Shown one piece after another: positions 7,116 through 17,000 of a stretch of 19,460 bases of DNA (its first letter is position 1; each line of letters opens with the position of its first letter). The stretch is taken from contig JADGJL010000512.1 of NCBI GenBank assembly GCA_027600665.1, positions 1-19,460 of the forward strand, in the 5' to 3' direction. The notes beneath the pieces were generated by a model, which searched no databases, was not told where the DNA came from, and saw only the letters and a program-made list of their open reading frames with translations. The translations under genes were made by a program, and so were the position numbers. Source of the stretch: Irineochytrium annulatum (Eukaryota; Chytridiomycota; Chytridiomycetes; Chytridiales; Chytridiaceae).

Positions 7116-10100
7116 TCACCGTTTGACAGCTGTCCGAAGCAACTCGACAGCCCTGTCCATTCCTTCCACCTTTCCATTAAATTGCTTTGAGGACATTTGT
7201 TAGGTTGATGAAGTGGTAACCATCCGCCGACACATACCTCCATTATATTCGCCGCATAAATGATTGTCGCCTGAAGTTTCTCCTCCTTCTTTCTTTGCTT
7301 TGACTGGGCAGCATGCAGTCGCTGAGTGGCCTCCGCAAGTTGACGCCGGAGATCAATCACGCTGGCGTTCCTCTCGTCTAAAAGCGCCCTGTTCTCATCA
7401 AAGTCCGACCGCAACTTTTCATTGATCTTCAGAAGCCCTAGCTGATCTTCTTGCTGAAGCGACGAGTCTACAGCCTGCCAAGCGAAGTAACGTCCGCGTC
7501 ACGAAAATGATAGTACAAAGGACAATACCTTCAGCTTCTGATTCCGAAGCATCTCACAGTGCCGCTCCGAGATATCCAGCTGCTTGCGAAGGTTCCTAAG
7601 ACATGCAGGGCATAAACATTTTAGCCGTCCAGTAAGGTACTAAAATAAAGTGCGGCAGACGGAGACTGACTTATTCTTCAGCTCCATCTCCTCCAGCCGT
7701 TGCGAAGCCGTCTCTCTCTGCTTCTTCACCCTCCTCAACTCCTCCTCTAAAAACGCCTCCCTCATCTCCCAATCCCTCGCCGCGCCTTCGCTCAACCTCG
7801 ACCCAGCCGCGCCGCGGGCCTCAAGCTCCCGCATCGCCGCCGACAATCGTCGCGCCTCCAAAGCCGCCCCCCGCTCCGCTCGCGCGGTACCCTCAAGCTT
7901 GGCTTGCAGCTCCCGTTGATGCGCCTCGCCAATCTCGGCCCGCCGACGGAGCATGGCGATGTGGTCCCGCATCGTTACCTGATTTGCCGCCGCCGTCTCG
8001 ATCGACGCTCGCGCCTTCACAAAACGCTCCAGGCAACTCTCCAGCTTCGCCTCCAGTTCTCGATGTCGGGCCGAGTGAGTAGCCTCCAAATCGGCGAGTT
8101 TCTGAACGAAGCCACCCTTCAACTCCCGCAACTTGTGGCAGCTGCTCGTGATGTCATGGCAAAGATCCTCGAGATCACCGCCGTGCTATCCGGCAAGTAA
8201 GGTGGCAGGATAAGCGCTTTAATATTTACCCTCTCCTCTGTACCAAGCACATCAACCATTTGCGAGTAGACTTCAGATAGAAAAGAGATCTGCTGCCTAA
8301 CGAGATCATCGCGGGCCTGCAGAGCTTGCTCCTTGGACTAATTACCGGTTAAGTGACTTAACGACAGTATAGACTTACTTTTCGCTCCGCGTCAAGAACC
8401 TGTAAAAAAGGAACGCGGTTGGATTGAGAGCAGACAGCGATAATAGAGAAGACAAACCTCTGCTTGCATCCGCATCTGCTCCCTCATGCTAGCCAGAGCA
8501 GCATCGACAGCCTCTCGGTCCCCGGTGTGCCTTCCCTCATCTCGCTCCATAAGCTCATCCCTCTCCCGCCTAATCTTCTCGAGCTCCTTGGTCGTCTTTT
8601 GCATCTCCCCCTGATAGATCTTGAGTAGCTCCATCGGCCTCTCGGACGTGTACTGGAGCTGCTCCCGCAGCCTCGACACCTCGGTCTCGCTCTCGACAAG
8701 TGCCGTCTCGAGCTTTGCAAGCTCATCCTTACAGAGCACCAAGCTCTGCTCCAACAACGCGTTCTCCTTCTTCCACACGGCCCTCTGGTCGCTCAGAACC
8801 CCGGTCCAGTAAGCGTCCGAATCCGAAGCTAGGCCGCTGACACCAGCAGCGTCCCGGAAGTGGACGCCGCCTTGAGCGCCCTCAATATCTCTCCTCCAGT
8901 CTTCCTCGATCGCCCGTACTCTTCGTGTCTGCGCGTCAAGCTCGGACTTCAAGTGGTCAATTTCCTGAGATGCAAGGGACGACAGCCGGTTGAAGTCGGC
9001 GATCTGCTGCTTGTATGCAGCAATTTGATCAATAAGGCTTTGGATATAATCCGAATCTGAGCGAAAGAAAATCAATCTTAAACGGAAGTGATCTTCGAAA
9101 CCAACCCATCTTTTTCTGCATCGCAAGATGAAGTTTCGACTGTCTCTCGCCGAAAAGCTCGGTACGGGTGTTATCTGCTGGAATATTAGTGAAGACAACG
9201 CAACTGAACCTTACCTAGCTCGTCTCGCAGGGACTCCATCTTTTTCTCCGAACGCGTGCCAAGTTCCTCAAGCTGAAGGATGCTGGATGCTTGCAACCGC
9301 GCGACCGCCTCCTCGAAAGCCGTCCCGGATTCCGCCATATCCAAGACGAAAGCGCGCGGGCTCGAGTCCGCAGTCCGGTGAGAGTCCATCATGGCCGTAT
9401 GGCTCTCGCTCTATGGATGTATCAGCCGATGTCATCGTCGCGATGTAAAGGGTTTAAATCTTACCTCATCGGCAAAGTAGCGATTAGGACTTCTCGAGCG
9501 AGATGCCGCCCGACCGGTGTCATAGTGGTACCTGTCGCGGAGCTAATAATGCAATTAGAAAAATTGTTCAAGCTCAGTAGAGCGCTTACTTCGCTCATCT
9601 TCGACTCCAGCGACAAAATCCTATCCTGTAGTTTCTCTTTGACAGTTTTGCAGTTCTTAAACTAGTCAAATATCACAAAAAAAGATTCAGCCTACCTTAT
9701 TTACACACTCAATGGCACGCTCTGATGACAAACTACAAATAGAGTTAGTTTAAATCAAATTTTCGAAGTGACATACGCAAAGTCTGGCGTCATTGGTCGG
9801 CTAACATCGCTATTTATGGGCTGGCTCTGACCGCGCATATGCGGATGGTACGAAGGAGACGCGGATCGTGGCTGATTAAAACGCGTTAGAACAGTTCCAT
9901 GTCAATGTATAAATACCCTCGAGTTGAAATCGACCTCATGCTTCAACTCTTCCATTCGCATCTTTGGCACCCCACCATGGGCCTCAGCCATCGTCGCCCT
10001 GCGTACCGCATCATCGCACCTCCTTTCCAAGTCCCGGACAACCGCCGCATACTCGGTGCGAAGCCCATTTACCTCGCTCGCATGCGCCGCCACGGCCTCC

Positions 10101-12131
10101 TCCAGCGCGCCTTGGAGATCCCCCGAATACTCTAAGCGAAGCTCCTCCACGCGCGCCTTCGCAGCGTCGCGCTCTGACTCGGACAGACCGCTCGGCAGGA
10201 AAGCACCATCCTGCCTAGAGACAAAGCTCTGTCGTAGCCGCCCGTCGGCCGTTTGCAGCGCTACAGCGTGCGCCTTGTCGTCTTGAGATGTCCGGTCATG
10301 TCCGTCCATCGGCCCCTCCCGCATTGAAGTCGCCTCGGATTCCGCCCGCTCCGCTCTGCAGACGGCCTCCTCGCACTTCTTTATTAGATCACCAATGACC
10401 CTCCCGTACTCGGCACGCACGGCGTTCACCTCCTCCTCGTGCGCCGCCAGCGCCTTCGCGTGCTCTTCGCGGAGCTTCGCCACGCGCGCGATCGCCTCCA
10501 CCTCCGGCCCCTCCCGCCGATTCAGCTCCTCCCTCGACAACTTCACGTCCGCTTCCGCCCGCTCCGCCCTCCTAACGGCCTCGTCTAGCTTTGCCCCCAC
10601 GGACTTCAACTCCGCTTCGGCCCGTTCCGCCCTCCGCATCGCCTCGTCGCACTTCCTCTCCAGGTCATTGTGGGCCGGTCGTCGGTCCAGCTCGGCCTCG
10701 GCCCGCTCCGCCCTCCTCACGGCCTCCTCGCAAGTCCTCTGCAGCTCCCCGTAAGGCGGCCGCCGGCTCAGCTCCTCCCGCGACGCCTTAGCATCCGCCT
10801 CAGCGCGCTCGGCCCGTCGGATGGCGTCGTCGCGCTTCCACTCTAGGTCCCCGTTGAACGGCCGCCGGCTCAATTCCTCCCGTAGCGACTTTGCCTCAGC
10901 CTCGGCTCGTTCGGCTCTCCAAGTGGCCTCGTCGCGATTCCGTTCCAGCTCATCGTAGGGCGGCCGCCTGTTCAGCTCCTCCCTCAACGATCGTGCCTCG
11001 GCCTCGGCCCGCTCTGCCCTTCGCACGGCCTCGTCAACCTTCCTATCCACGTCACCGGCGAGATGTCGCTGGTTTAGCTCCTCTCTTGACGACCTCGCAT
11101 CGTCCTCGGCGCGCTCCGCCCTCCGAACGGCCGCGTCGCACTTCCTCGCCAAGTCACCATAGGATGGTTGTCGATTGTGTTCCTCTTTCAGCGACCTCGC
11201 CTCGGCATCGGCCCTCTTCGCCTCCGCCTCGGCTCTCTCGGCTCTCCGAATGGCGTCATCGTACTTTTTCTCCAACTCGCCATACGACGGCTGCCGGTTC
11301 AGCTCCTCCCTCGAGGACCTCGCCTCTGCCTCGGCTCGGTCTGCCCGTTTGACGGCCTCCTCCCGCGCCTTCCTCAACTCCTCTTCCCGCCCCTCCACCT
11401 CCCGCCTCACGCCCTCCATCTCCGCCTCATGCGCCGCGCGCACCTTCTCCATCTCCCTCTCATGCGCCGCAATGAGCTCCTGGAGGCCCGCCCGCACGTC
11501 CTCGACCTCGTCCTCAAGCATCGCACACCTCCCCGCCATCTCGTCCCTAGCCCGCTTGGACTGCTCGAGCTCCCTGGCGTGCTCGTCCCGCATGGCCTCG
11601 ACGAGGCGCTCCCAGTCCGCCGTGGCCGCTTTGGCCGTCTCGGTCCTGGCACGCTCGACCTCGGCCTCGAGGTCCCGTACCCGACACTTCAGCTCCTCGG
11701 CCACGCCAAACGGCCCATCCTCCGTTGGAGACCGTTCCTATTAAAGTTAAAAGGGGAGCGTCAGGGATCCATCTCTGCTAAGCAATTACACACGCACCTC
11801 ATCGTCGTCCTCGTCGGCCGAGTAAGAGTCTAGCCGCTCCTCTAAAAAGAAGATCCGCAGCTTGAGATCGAAGTTCTCCTTCTTCAGGCTGTCCACGATC
11901 TGGGAACTCTGGTTAGCGAACCGGGCGTGCTGGGTGTGCAAGGAACACTCGCCTGATCATGCTCCTTCAAGTTCATGGGGATCCGAACGTCGTCCTCGAT
12001 CCAAGGCACCTCGGCGGCGGCGACGGGCAGGGTCGGGCGTGATCCGCTGATGGGACGAGGTGGTCGAAACGGTGATCTGCCCTTGGATTCTATCGGACTT
12101 CGTGGTCTGCCATCCAAGCCCCAAGCCTTCA
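7116..12131 (-). CDS. CM1 (Cnn_1N) motif coiled-coil protein, Mto1/ApsB-like MTOC component, 5' end uncertain
   Basis: Sixteen exons join in frame: 12131-11953, 11899-11798, 11737-9935, 9871-9777, 9732-9697, 9662-9590, 9542-9465, 9410-9215, 9174-9106, 9056-8458, 8399-8379, 8337-8230, 8185-7671, 7595-7529, 7474-7238 and 7184-7116 (stop TGA 7116-7118). They give about 1415 codons. Residues ~53-83 form the CM1 motif (NLKEHDQ, then IVDSLKKENFDLKLRIFF, LEERL). In Mto1, ApsB, centrosomin and CDK5RAP2 this motif binds and activates gamma-tubulin complexes. The rest is almost entirely coiled coil with a degenerate 34-residue repeat (10511-11359), a Ser/Pro-rich hinge near 9777-9871 and the C-terminus QFNGKVEGMDRAVELLRTAV. 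A role in nucleating or anchoring microtubules at an MTOC is inferred. Mto1 and ApsB are about 1050-1120 aa, so this protein is longer. No ATG precedes the CM1 exon in frame except 11974-11976, directly before NLKEHDQ; either that is the start or a 5' exon is missing. A retroelement lies immediately upstream. Confidence 0.8.
8379..8399 (-). other. 21-nt microexon (VLDAERK) in the CM1 gene
   Basis: This exon lies between acceptor TTTTTTACAG and donor GTAAGT and encodes seven residues, VLDAERK. It is in phase 0 with both neighbours (..MQAE / SKEQALQ..), so the coiled coil stays continuous. Flanking introns are 58 and 41 nt. Confidence 0.65.
9663..9696 (-). other. 34-nt intron in the CM1 gene
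   Basis: GTAGGC to TTGACTAG lies between CVNK and FKNCKTVKE in phase 0. Retention gives a stop within three codons (GTA GGC TGA). It contains a T7 tract and a TTGAC branch-like site. Confidence 0.65.
10511..11359 (-). repeat. Coding tandem repeat, ~102-bp unit (34 residues), about 8-9 decayed copies
   Basis: Within exon 11737-9935 the unit SLREELNRRPPYGELERK + CDEAVRRAERAEAEAK recurs. RAERAEAEA occurs at intervals of about 34 residues for the central copies; one copy has an extra KRADAEAR and the last copies are shortened to 27 and 21 residues. The unit is charged (Arg/Glu/Ala-rich) helix with a proline-containing break (RRPPYGEL), suggesting a segmented rod. Confidence 0.85.
11900..11952 (-). 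other. GC-AG intron interrupting the CM1 motif (53 nt)
   Basis: The donor reads CAG|GCGAGT and the acceptor TTCCCAG|ATC. Splicing joins KEHDQ to IVDSLKKENF in phase 0 with the spacing expected for CM1. No GT donor nearby keeps the frame. An alternative acceptor (ACCAG|AGTTCC) would add three residues, SSQ. CTAACC lies 9 nt upstream of the preferred acceptor, which is close. Confidence 0.6.
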
Positions 12132-12156
12132 CTGCTAAGCAAGTTCTACCTTTAGC

Positions 12157-12819
12157 TTGAAGTCATCCAGGCGTGACCACCACCAACTAACAAGTTCCTC
12201 AGCGACCTCTGCATTGACGGGATTCACGCCTTTCTACTTGGACACTGGACGGAACCCAATGTCGCTTCTCGACTTACAACTTCCACATCAACCGTCGCTC
12301 CTGCTTGCTTCGCTCGACAACTCCCCTATGATCGCACGTGCCAACATATTCGACGCGCAACAACGACAAGCAGTGTCTAACAAGCGTCACCGACAACCGA
12401 TACCCTTCCGCCCGCACGATGACACCCTGGTTGCTGACTTCATGCTGATGCCTGAACGAGGCTGATCATCTCAGATCCTCGGCCCCGATTTTCTGAACCC
12501 TACAACATAATCGCTCGAAGGCTCATCCTATCGACATGCCACATGTCGCGCTAACCCAGTTTTCGCCCCTCAAGCTCCGACCGTTCTACTGGGACAGTCG
12601 AGGACCGCATCCTCCCTTGCACAAATCTTGCACGACCGTACCATCGCCCGCGTCATTGCCACCCGTCAGGCCAACCGACGTCCTCAATGCGCGGTACAAT
12701 GGGTCGATCACCTACCGATCTTCAACACGGGGTCGACCAAGCCGATGTTCCACCCACTCTGCTGGAAAAATTTCAGCGCTCAAAGTCTGCCTAGGTTCGC
12801 GGAGTGGTGGAATTAACCC
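12157..12819 (+). mobile_element. Degenerate Ty3/gypsy retrotransposon fragment (integrase C-terminal part plus chromodomain-like end)
   Basis: Plus-strand frame 12157-12465 contains ALTGFTPFYLDTGRNP, the conserved STGxxPFxLNYGxxP block after the integrase core in Ty3/gypsy pol. It is followed by ANIFDAQQRQAVSNKRHRQP, matching the usual RQKKYADRHR stretch. After stops and a frameshift, the frame ending at the TAA after FAEWWN carries QILHDRTIARV..RRPQCAVQWVDHLP, resembling the chromodomain of chromoviruses (EKILDHR..QYLVKWKGYP). Reverse transcriptase, RNase H and the integrase catalytic core are absent. Homology begins near 12190, less than 100 bp from the 5' exon of the CM1 gene. It is an inactive 5'-truncated remnant of a fungal element. 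Confidence 0.75.
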
Positions 12820-12919
12820 ACAAGACAGCATCTTTGATTTCGTCAAGTGTATTATTTTACTTCTGTTTTGACTTCGAATCATTATTTTCAGTAGCCTATT
12901 TCATTCTTACAAAGCTTAA

Positions 12920-12973
12920 CTTAGTATCCAAAGCTGACTTAAGATCTAAAGCTTAAACGTGGTATCCAAAGTA
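12920..12973 (+). repeat. Three diverged 16-bp repeats (TATCCAAAGC-type)
   Basis: CTTAGTATCCAAAGCT, CTTAAGATCTAAAGCT and CGTGGTATCCAAAGTA start 18-20 nt apart, just downstream of the retroelement coding remnant. They could be LTR-internal or subterminal repeats. Confidence 0.6.
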
Positions 12974-13159
12974 GCGTCTAAGTCTTTTCCTTTATTATCC
13001 TTTGTTCTCCCTCTTTGTAGCTAGTTTCCATTCTCGTTACGAAGATCGTTGTTATGGAATAAAATTCCTTTGCATGCAACGGTCTGTCTGTTTGCTGAAT
13101 ATTTGAATTTTCGAAGGTTAAGTGGAACATCCTCTTGATCGGGACCTGAATTATTTCGG

Positions 13160-13180
13160 GTGCACAAGCAAATTGTGCAC
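13160..13180. repeat. Perfect 8-bp palindrome with 5-nt loop
   Basis: GTGCACAA at 13160-13167 and TTGTGCAC at 13173-13180 are perfect inverted copies around GCAAA. It lies in the AT-rich region after the retroelement fragment. Confidence 0.7.
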
Positions 13181-13679
13181 ATGGCAGAATAAAACCCTGG
13201 ATCCCAAGTTAAATCAAAGGTCCCCCTTGGTCGGAGAAAACCAAGGAAACGCTTCACACTGGCATTAAAAGGTATATCATAGCGAACCAAATGCAACTAG
13301 CAGAAGATAATCACCGTGGATGTATAGTAGAAAAAACGTATAAAGATGGAGTATATTAAGATAGTCTTCGTAAAGGGAGGCGCTGCCAAAATCGAAACAC
13401 GAAAATACGAAAGGAAATAAAGCAGATGACGGACATGTACGTACCGGAAACTAACTACACGGACCTGGGAAAATAGAAACGACCAATACAAACAGGAGAT
13501 GGCCAAAACCATCGACCTCCAGCTGCGACCACCAGCCAGAAAATTCCCAAGTTACTAAAAGGATGGCAGAATAAGTGGACAAGTTACGTTTTGTGAAGTC
13601 CATAAATAAGTGATAGAACGCAGATGTCCGATAAATATCCAACAAAAAAATCGGTTCCAAAACAAAACACTTACTTCTT

Positions 13680-13910
13680 GCTCGAAACATGACATATGAT
13701 GAAGCAACCAAACAAGAAGAACATAAACAAGGATGGAAAAAGCTACGCGATAGGTGGGACAAATCAGAAAGTTGCAGGATCTAGTACACAGAGAAGAATA
13801 AAAACACGCGACTGGGTAAGAGAGATTAACTACGAAATGCAGGGGTACAAGAGTCTCCGCGAGAGAGAAGAGTGGCATGAAAGAAGGGAGTTACTATCAG
13901 CCAGCTGATC
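13680..13910 (+). pseudogene. Unknown charged ORF remnant, possibly from a mobile element
   Basis: Two overlapping plus-strand frames look coding-like but are short and broken. One reads ARNMTYDEATKQEEHKQGW then KKLRDRWDKSES before a stop at about 13790. The other ends RDWVREINYEMQGYKSLRE + REEWHERRELLSAS at the TGA at 13906-13908. The strand is A/G-rich with a Lys/Arg/Glu-rich, helical product. I do not recognise a family. Next to a retroelement it may be a decayed transposon ORF; random purine-rich sequence is also possible. Confidence 0.25.
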
Positions 13911-14047
13911 AATTAAATAACATTGATAAATAAGCGGGCTGTTCAAATATGTAATCCAAGGAAATTTTCAATGGATAAACAAAGCACTTTTAAACTTCAC
14001 TAAGAATCCGAACTGTGAAGCTGCCCAAACGATCTCTCATAGCCCTC

Positions 14048-17000
14048 TTAACGTCTCCTCATCATGGTCCTCAGTACCAGATACGCAGCAACCCTATACG
14101 CGACCACCAACCCACCCACAATGGCCATCATCCCCCACAGATCCCCATCCGCAAACCCCAGCATCGCCAGCACGTCGTCACCGCTCGTCCACCGACACCC
14201 CGCGGCCCCCACGGTCCCAGCATCGCACACGACATGCGCCCCGCCAAACTCGGCCATGGCGGTGGCTCTTGATGTGTATCTGACGACGCTCGCGCGGTTG
14301 AGGGCGGCCAGGAATGGTGGAGGAGCGATGGCCAGAAACCCGGAGAGGAGGGTCGCCAGGGTGATGAGGCCGCCCATGGCCTGGACGGTGAAGGGTGTGG
14401 CGCGGCAGACGGAGCAGAAGGCGATACCGATGGACTCGCCCGTGGAGAGGAGGGCCAGGGCCGAGAGCGTGTGGGTTAAGAAGGTGGTTGTGGAGAGGCG
14501 GAGGCCAATGGGGCCAACGAGGGCGAGGGCGAAAAGAGTTGATGTGAAGAGCTCTGCAAGGGTGAAATCATGTGAGTCGATGCGAAGGTCGACGAGAGCG
14601 CAAAAACTTACGATAAGGCAACTCATTCAGCATGCCAGCGACAAAGAAGCTCTGCACCGAGTACGCGTGATCTGCCAGATCGGCCCTCAAGAGCCTCAAA
14701 TCTCCCGGGTAGGACGTGACGCACATGGTCATCCCCATAAAAATCAAACTCGTAAACATTTGCAGCACCCCGATCCGGGCCTGCACCTTGGCCTCGCTAT
14801 CGTCCAGCCTATACGTGTACAGGCTCAGCACGACCGCGAACCCAAGCACGGTGCCAAGGCGGTCGAAGAGCATGTGCGGGGACCGGCTGACGTGCGTCGA
14901 CATGCGGGACAGCAGCACGCGCACGGCCGTCGTGAACGGCGTGGTGGAGCGCGGCGTGACGCGGAGCGGGCCCGCATCCGCCGCGATGTTGGCTTTCGAC
15001 GAGGGAGGGTACGCCGGCTGCCGGTCATCGGGCAGGCGGAGGCAAGACCGGCCCAGCGTCGTGCGATGGGGTGGCGCGGTCTTGTCGGCAGGTCGGATGG
15101 ACCTCGGCATCGGGTACGCGGGCTCGACGGACGTGACGGAGAACTGCAAGGAAGTGACGTCCGTCCCCGTCTCGCTGACGCACTCGTCCTCAGACCACTG
15201 ATTCGGCTTGACACGGGCGACGGGGTCGAACGTGACGGCGTTCGTGGTGGGCGCGACGCCGCTGACGGCCGTCGCTGATGATCGGGCCGAGTTGAGGGTG
15301 TCCTTGGACGACATAGACATGTCGGACGAGGGGCGGCTTCGGGGGCGGTCGCGCCAAGCTGCCGTGAGGAAGTCGACACGCCGGCGGGAGTGGTGCTCGA
15401 GTCGCGGGGAGCGGAGGTCGATGCTCGAGAGGTCGAGAATAAAGTCTGCTGGGTTCGTGCCGTGGCCGATAGGGTGGCCGAGGTTCTCGAAGTGGGGGAG
15501 GATCTGGGTCGTCGGGCCGGAGTAGACTACGCGGCCGCCGCGGGCAAGGAGGAGGATGTTGTCGAACATAGGGAACAAGTCGGACCGGGGCTGTTTATAT
15601 AGACGTTAATAACAGGCATAACGAACTGCTTAAGCAAAGAAAGCCAACCTGATGAATCGTGCAAATAACCGTCTTCCCCCTGCTTGCAATCTTCCTCAAC
15701 GTCATCATCACGCATCTCGAGCTAAAGCTATCCAACCCGCTTGTTGGTTCATCCAGCACCAACACCCCCGGGTCCGTGATGATCTGCACGCCAATGCTCA
15801 ACCTCCTCTTCTCCCCGCCCGACAAACCCTTAACACCATCATCACCCACCCTCACATCCGCGCACCCCTTCAAACCCAGCTCAATCAACACCTCCTCCGC
15901 TCGCAGCAGCTTCCGCTTGGTGTCCCAGTGCGTCGGCAGGCGCAGGAGCGCGGCGTACCGCAGCGTCTCGCGGCACGTTAGCGTCGGCAGGTGGTGCGCG
16001 TCCTCCTGGCATACGAACGAACACAACGCGGATACCTGATCGGGAGTCGGAGCGTCGACCATATCACCGTACACGACGGCGCCTTGTTGCAGTGTCCTCG
16101 TGTGCGGTCCGAAGTTCAACGGGCGCGCCATCACAGCCGTCAGGAGCGTCGTCTTCCCCGACCCGGACGCGCCCATGATAACGTTCAGCTGCCCGGCCCC
16201 GAACCTCGTCTCAACCCTTTCGAGAATCATAGCGCCCGCTCCCCTCCCGCCGACGCGCTCCCCCATGACCGCGATGGACAACTCGTTAACCCTGATCTCA
16301 ACACCCCTAACGCATGCGTCCTCCACGACTTTCACGAAATGTGCGTCCTTCGGCTGCTGCTTGCTTCTCTTCCACCACCCGCCCCTTGCGGTCCCGACAG
16401 TCCGTCTCCCGGGTGCCCAGAAGCGCAGGAGGAGGGACACAACGGTGGTGACGACCATGACGTTGCAGGCCATGACGAAGAAAGGGGCGTAGAGGTCGTC
16501 GACGGCTAGCCCGGCGGCGTCCAGGAGGGCGGCGCCGTTGCAGGGCGGGTTCGTGCCGTTGGGGAGCAAGGTTACGGGTAGGTCGGGGCAGTGGAAGTCG
16601 TGGTGGGAGAGCTCGTTGGAAACGAGAAGGCGGTAGCCGGCTGAGAAGTAGGAAATTGTCTGGTGCGGGCCGCGTAAGATGAATGTCTACAAGTGAAGAG
16701 ATGCGATAGAGTACTTACGTTCACCCACTTCAGGTATTGCGGGATCACGGTCTGGGGGATTAAGTAGCCGGAGGAGATGCAGAGGAAGCCGCACGCCATG
16801 TTGAGGTACCCCGATGCCGTCCCGAAATCACGAGTGAGGGAGGCGAAGAGATAACTCCACAGCAACCTAATCGCGTTGTGTTCAGTAAAACTAACCGGAA
16901 GGTATGGCAAGGGAGACTCAAACTTACGTGCATATCTGCATCCCGATAACACCAGCCAGGAACACTCCGAGATGGTATCCCAGGTCATCCATTCTCAGCC

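Larger units (their letters stand above)
12817..13690. other. AT-rich retroelement 3' flank / non-coding region with small repeats
   Basis: GC content drops sharply after the chromodomain-like frame. It holds three diverged 16-mers of the form CTTAGTATCCAAAGCT at 12920-12935, 12938-12953 and 12958-12973, and a perfect 8-bp palindrome GTGCACAA/TTGTGCAC at 13160-13180. The region may include a decayed LTR, but I could not define TG..CA ends or a primer-binding site. Minus-strand frames at 13021-13296 and 13297-13878 are not convincing genes. Confidence 0.45.

Noticed and set aside
10395..11833. Several plus-strand Ser/Ala/Arg-rich frames (10395-10754, 10891-11352, 11168-11833, 11175-11744)
   Set aside because: They mirror the repeated coiled-coil exon on the minus strand; their apparent repeats are the complement of the 102-bp unit.
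13297..13878. Hydrophobic minus-strand frames resembling a membrane protein
   Set aside because: They are the complement of A/G-rich sequence, which gives Phe/Leu/Ser/Tyr-rich translations by default. No splice-consistent gene or domain could be built.
14064..15278. Plus-strand 404-codon frame
   Set aside because: It overlaps NBD2-linker-TMD2 exons of the ABCG gene antisense, and its Arg/His-rich product lacks any motif. The minus strand has unambiguous ABC signatures.
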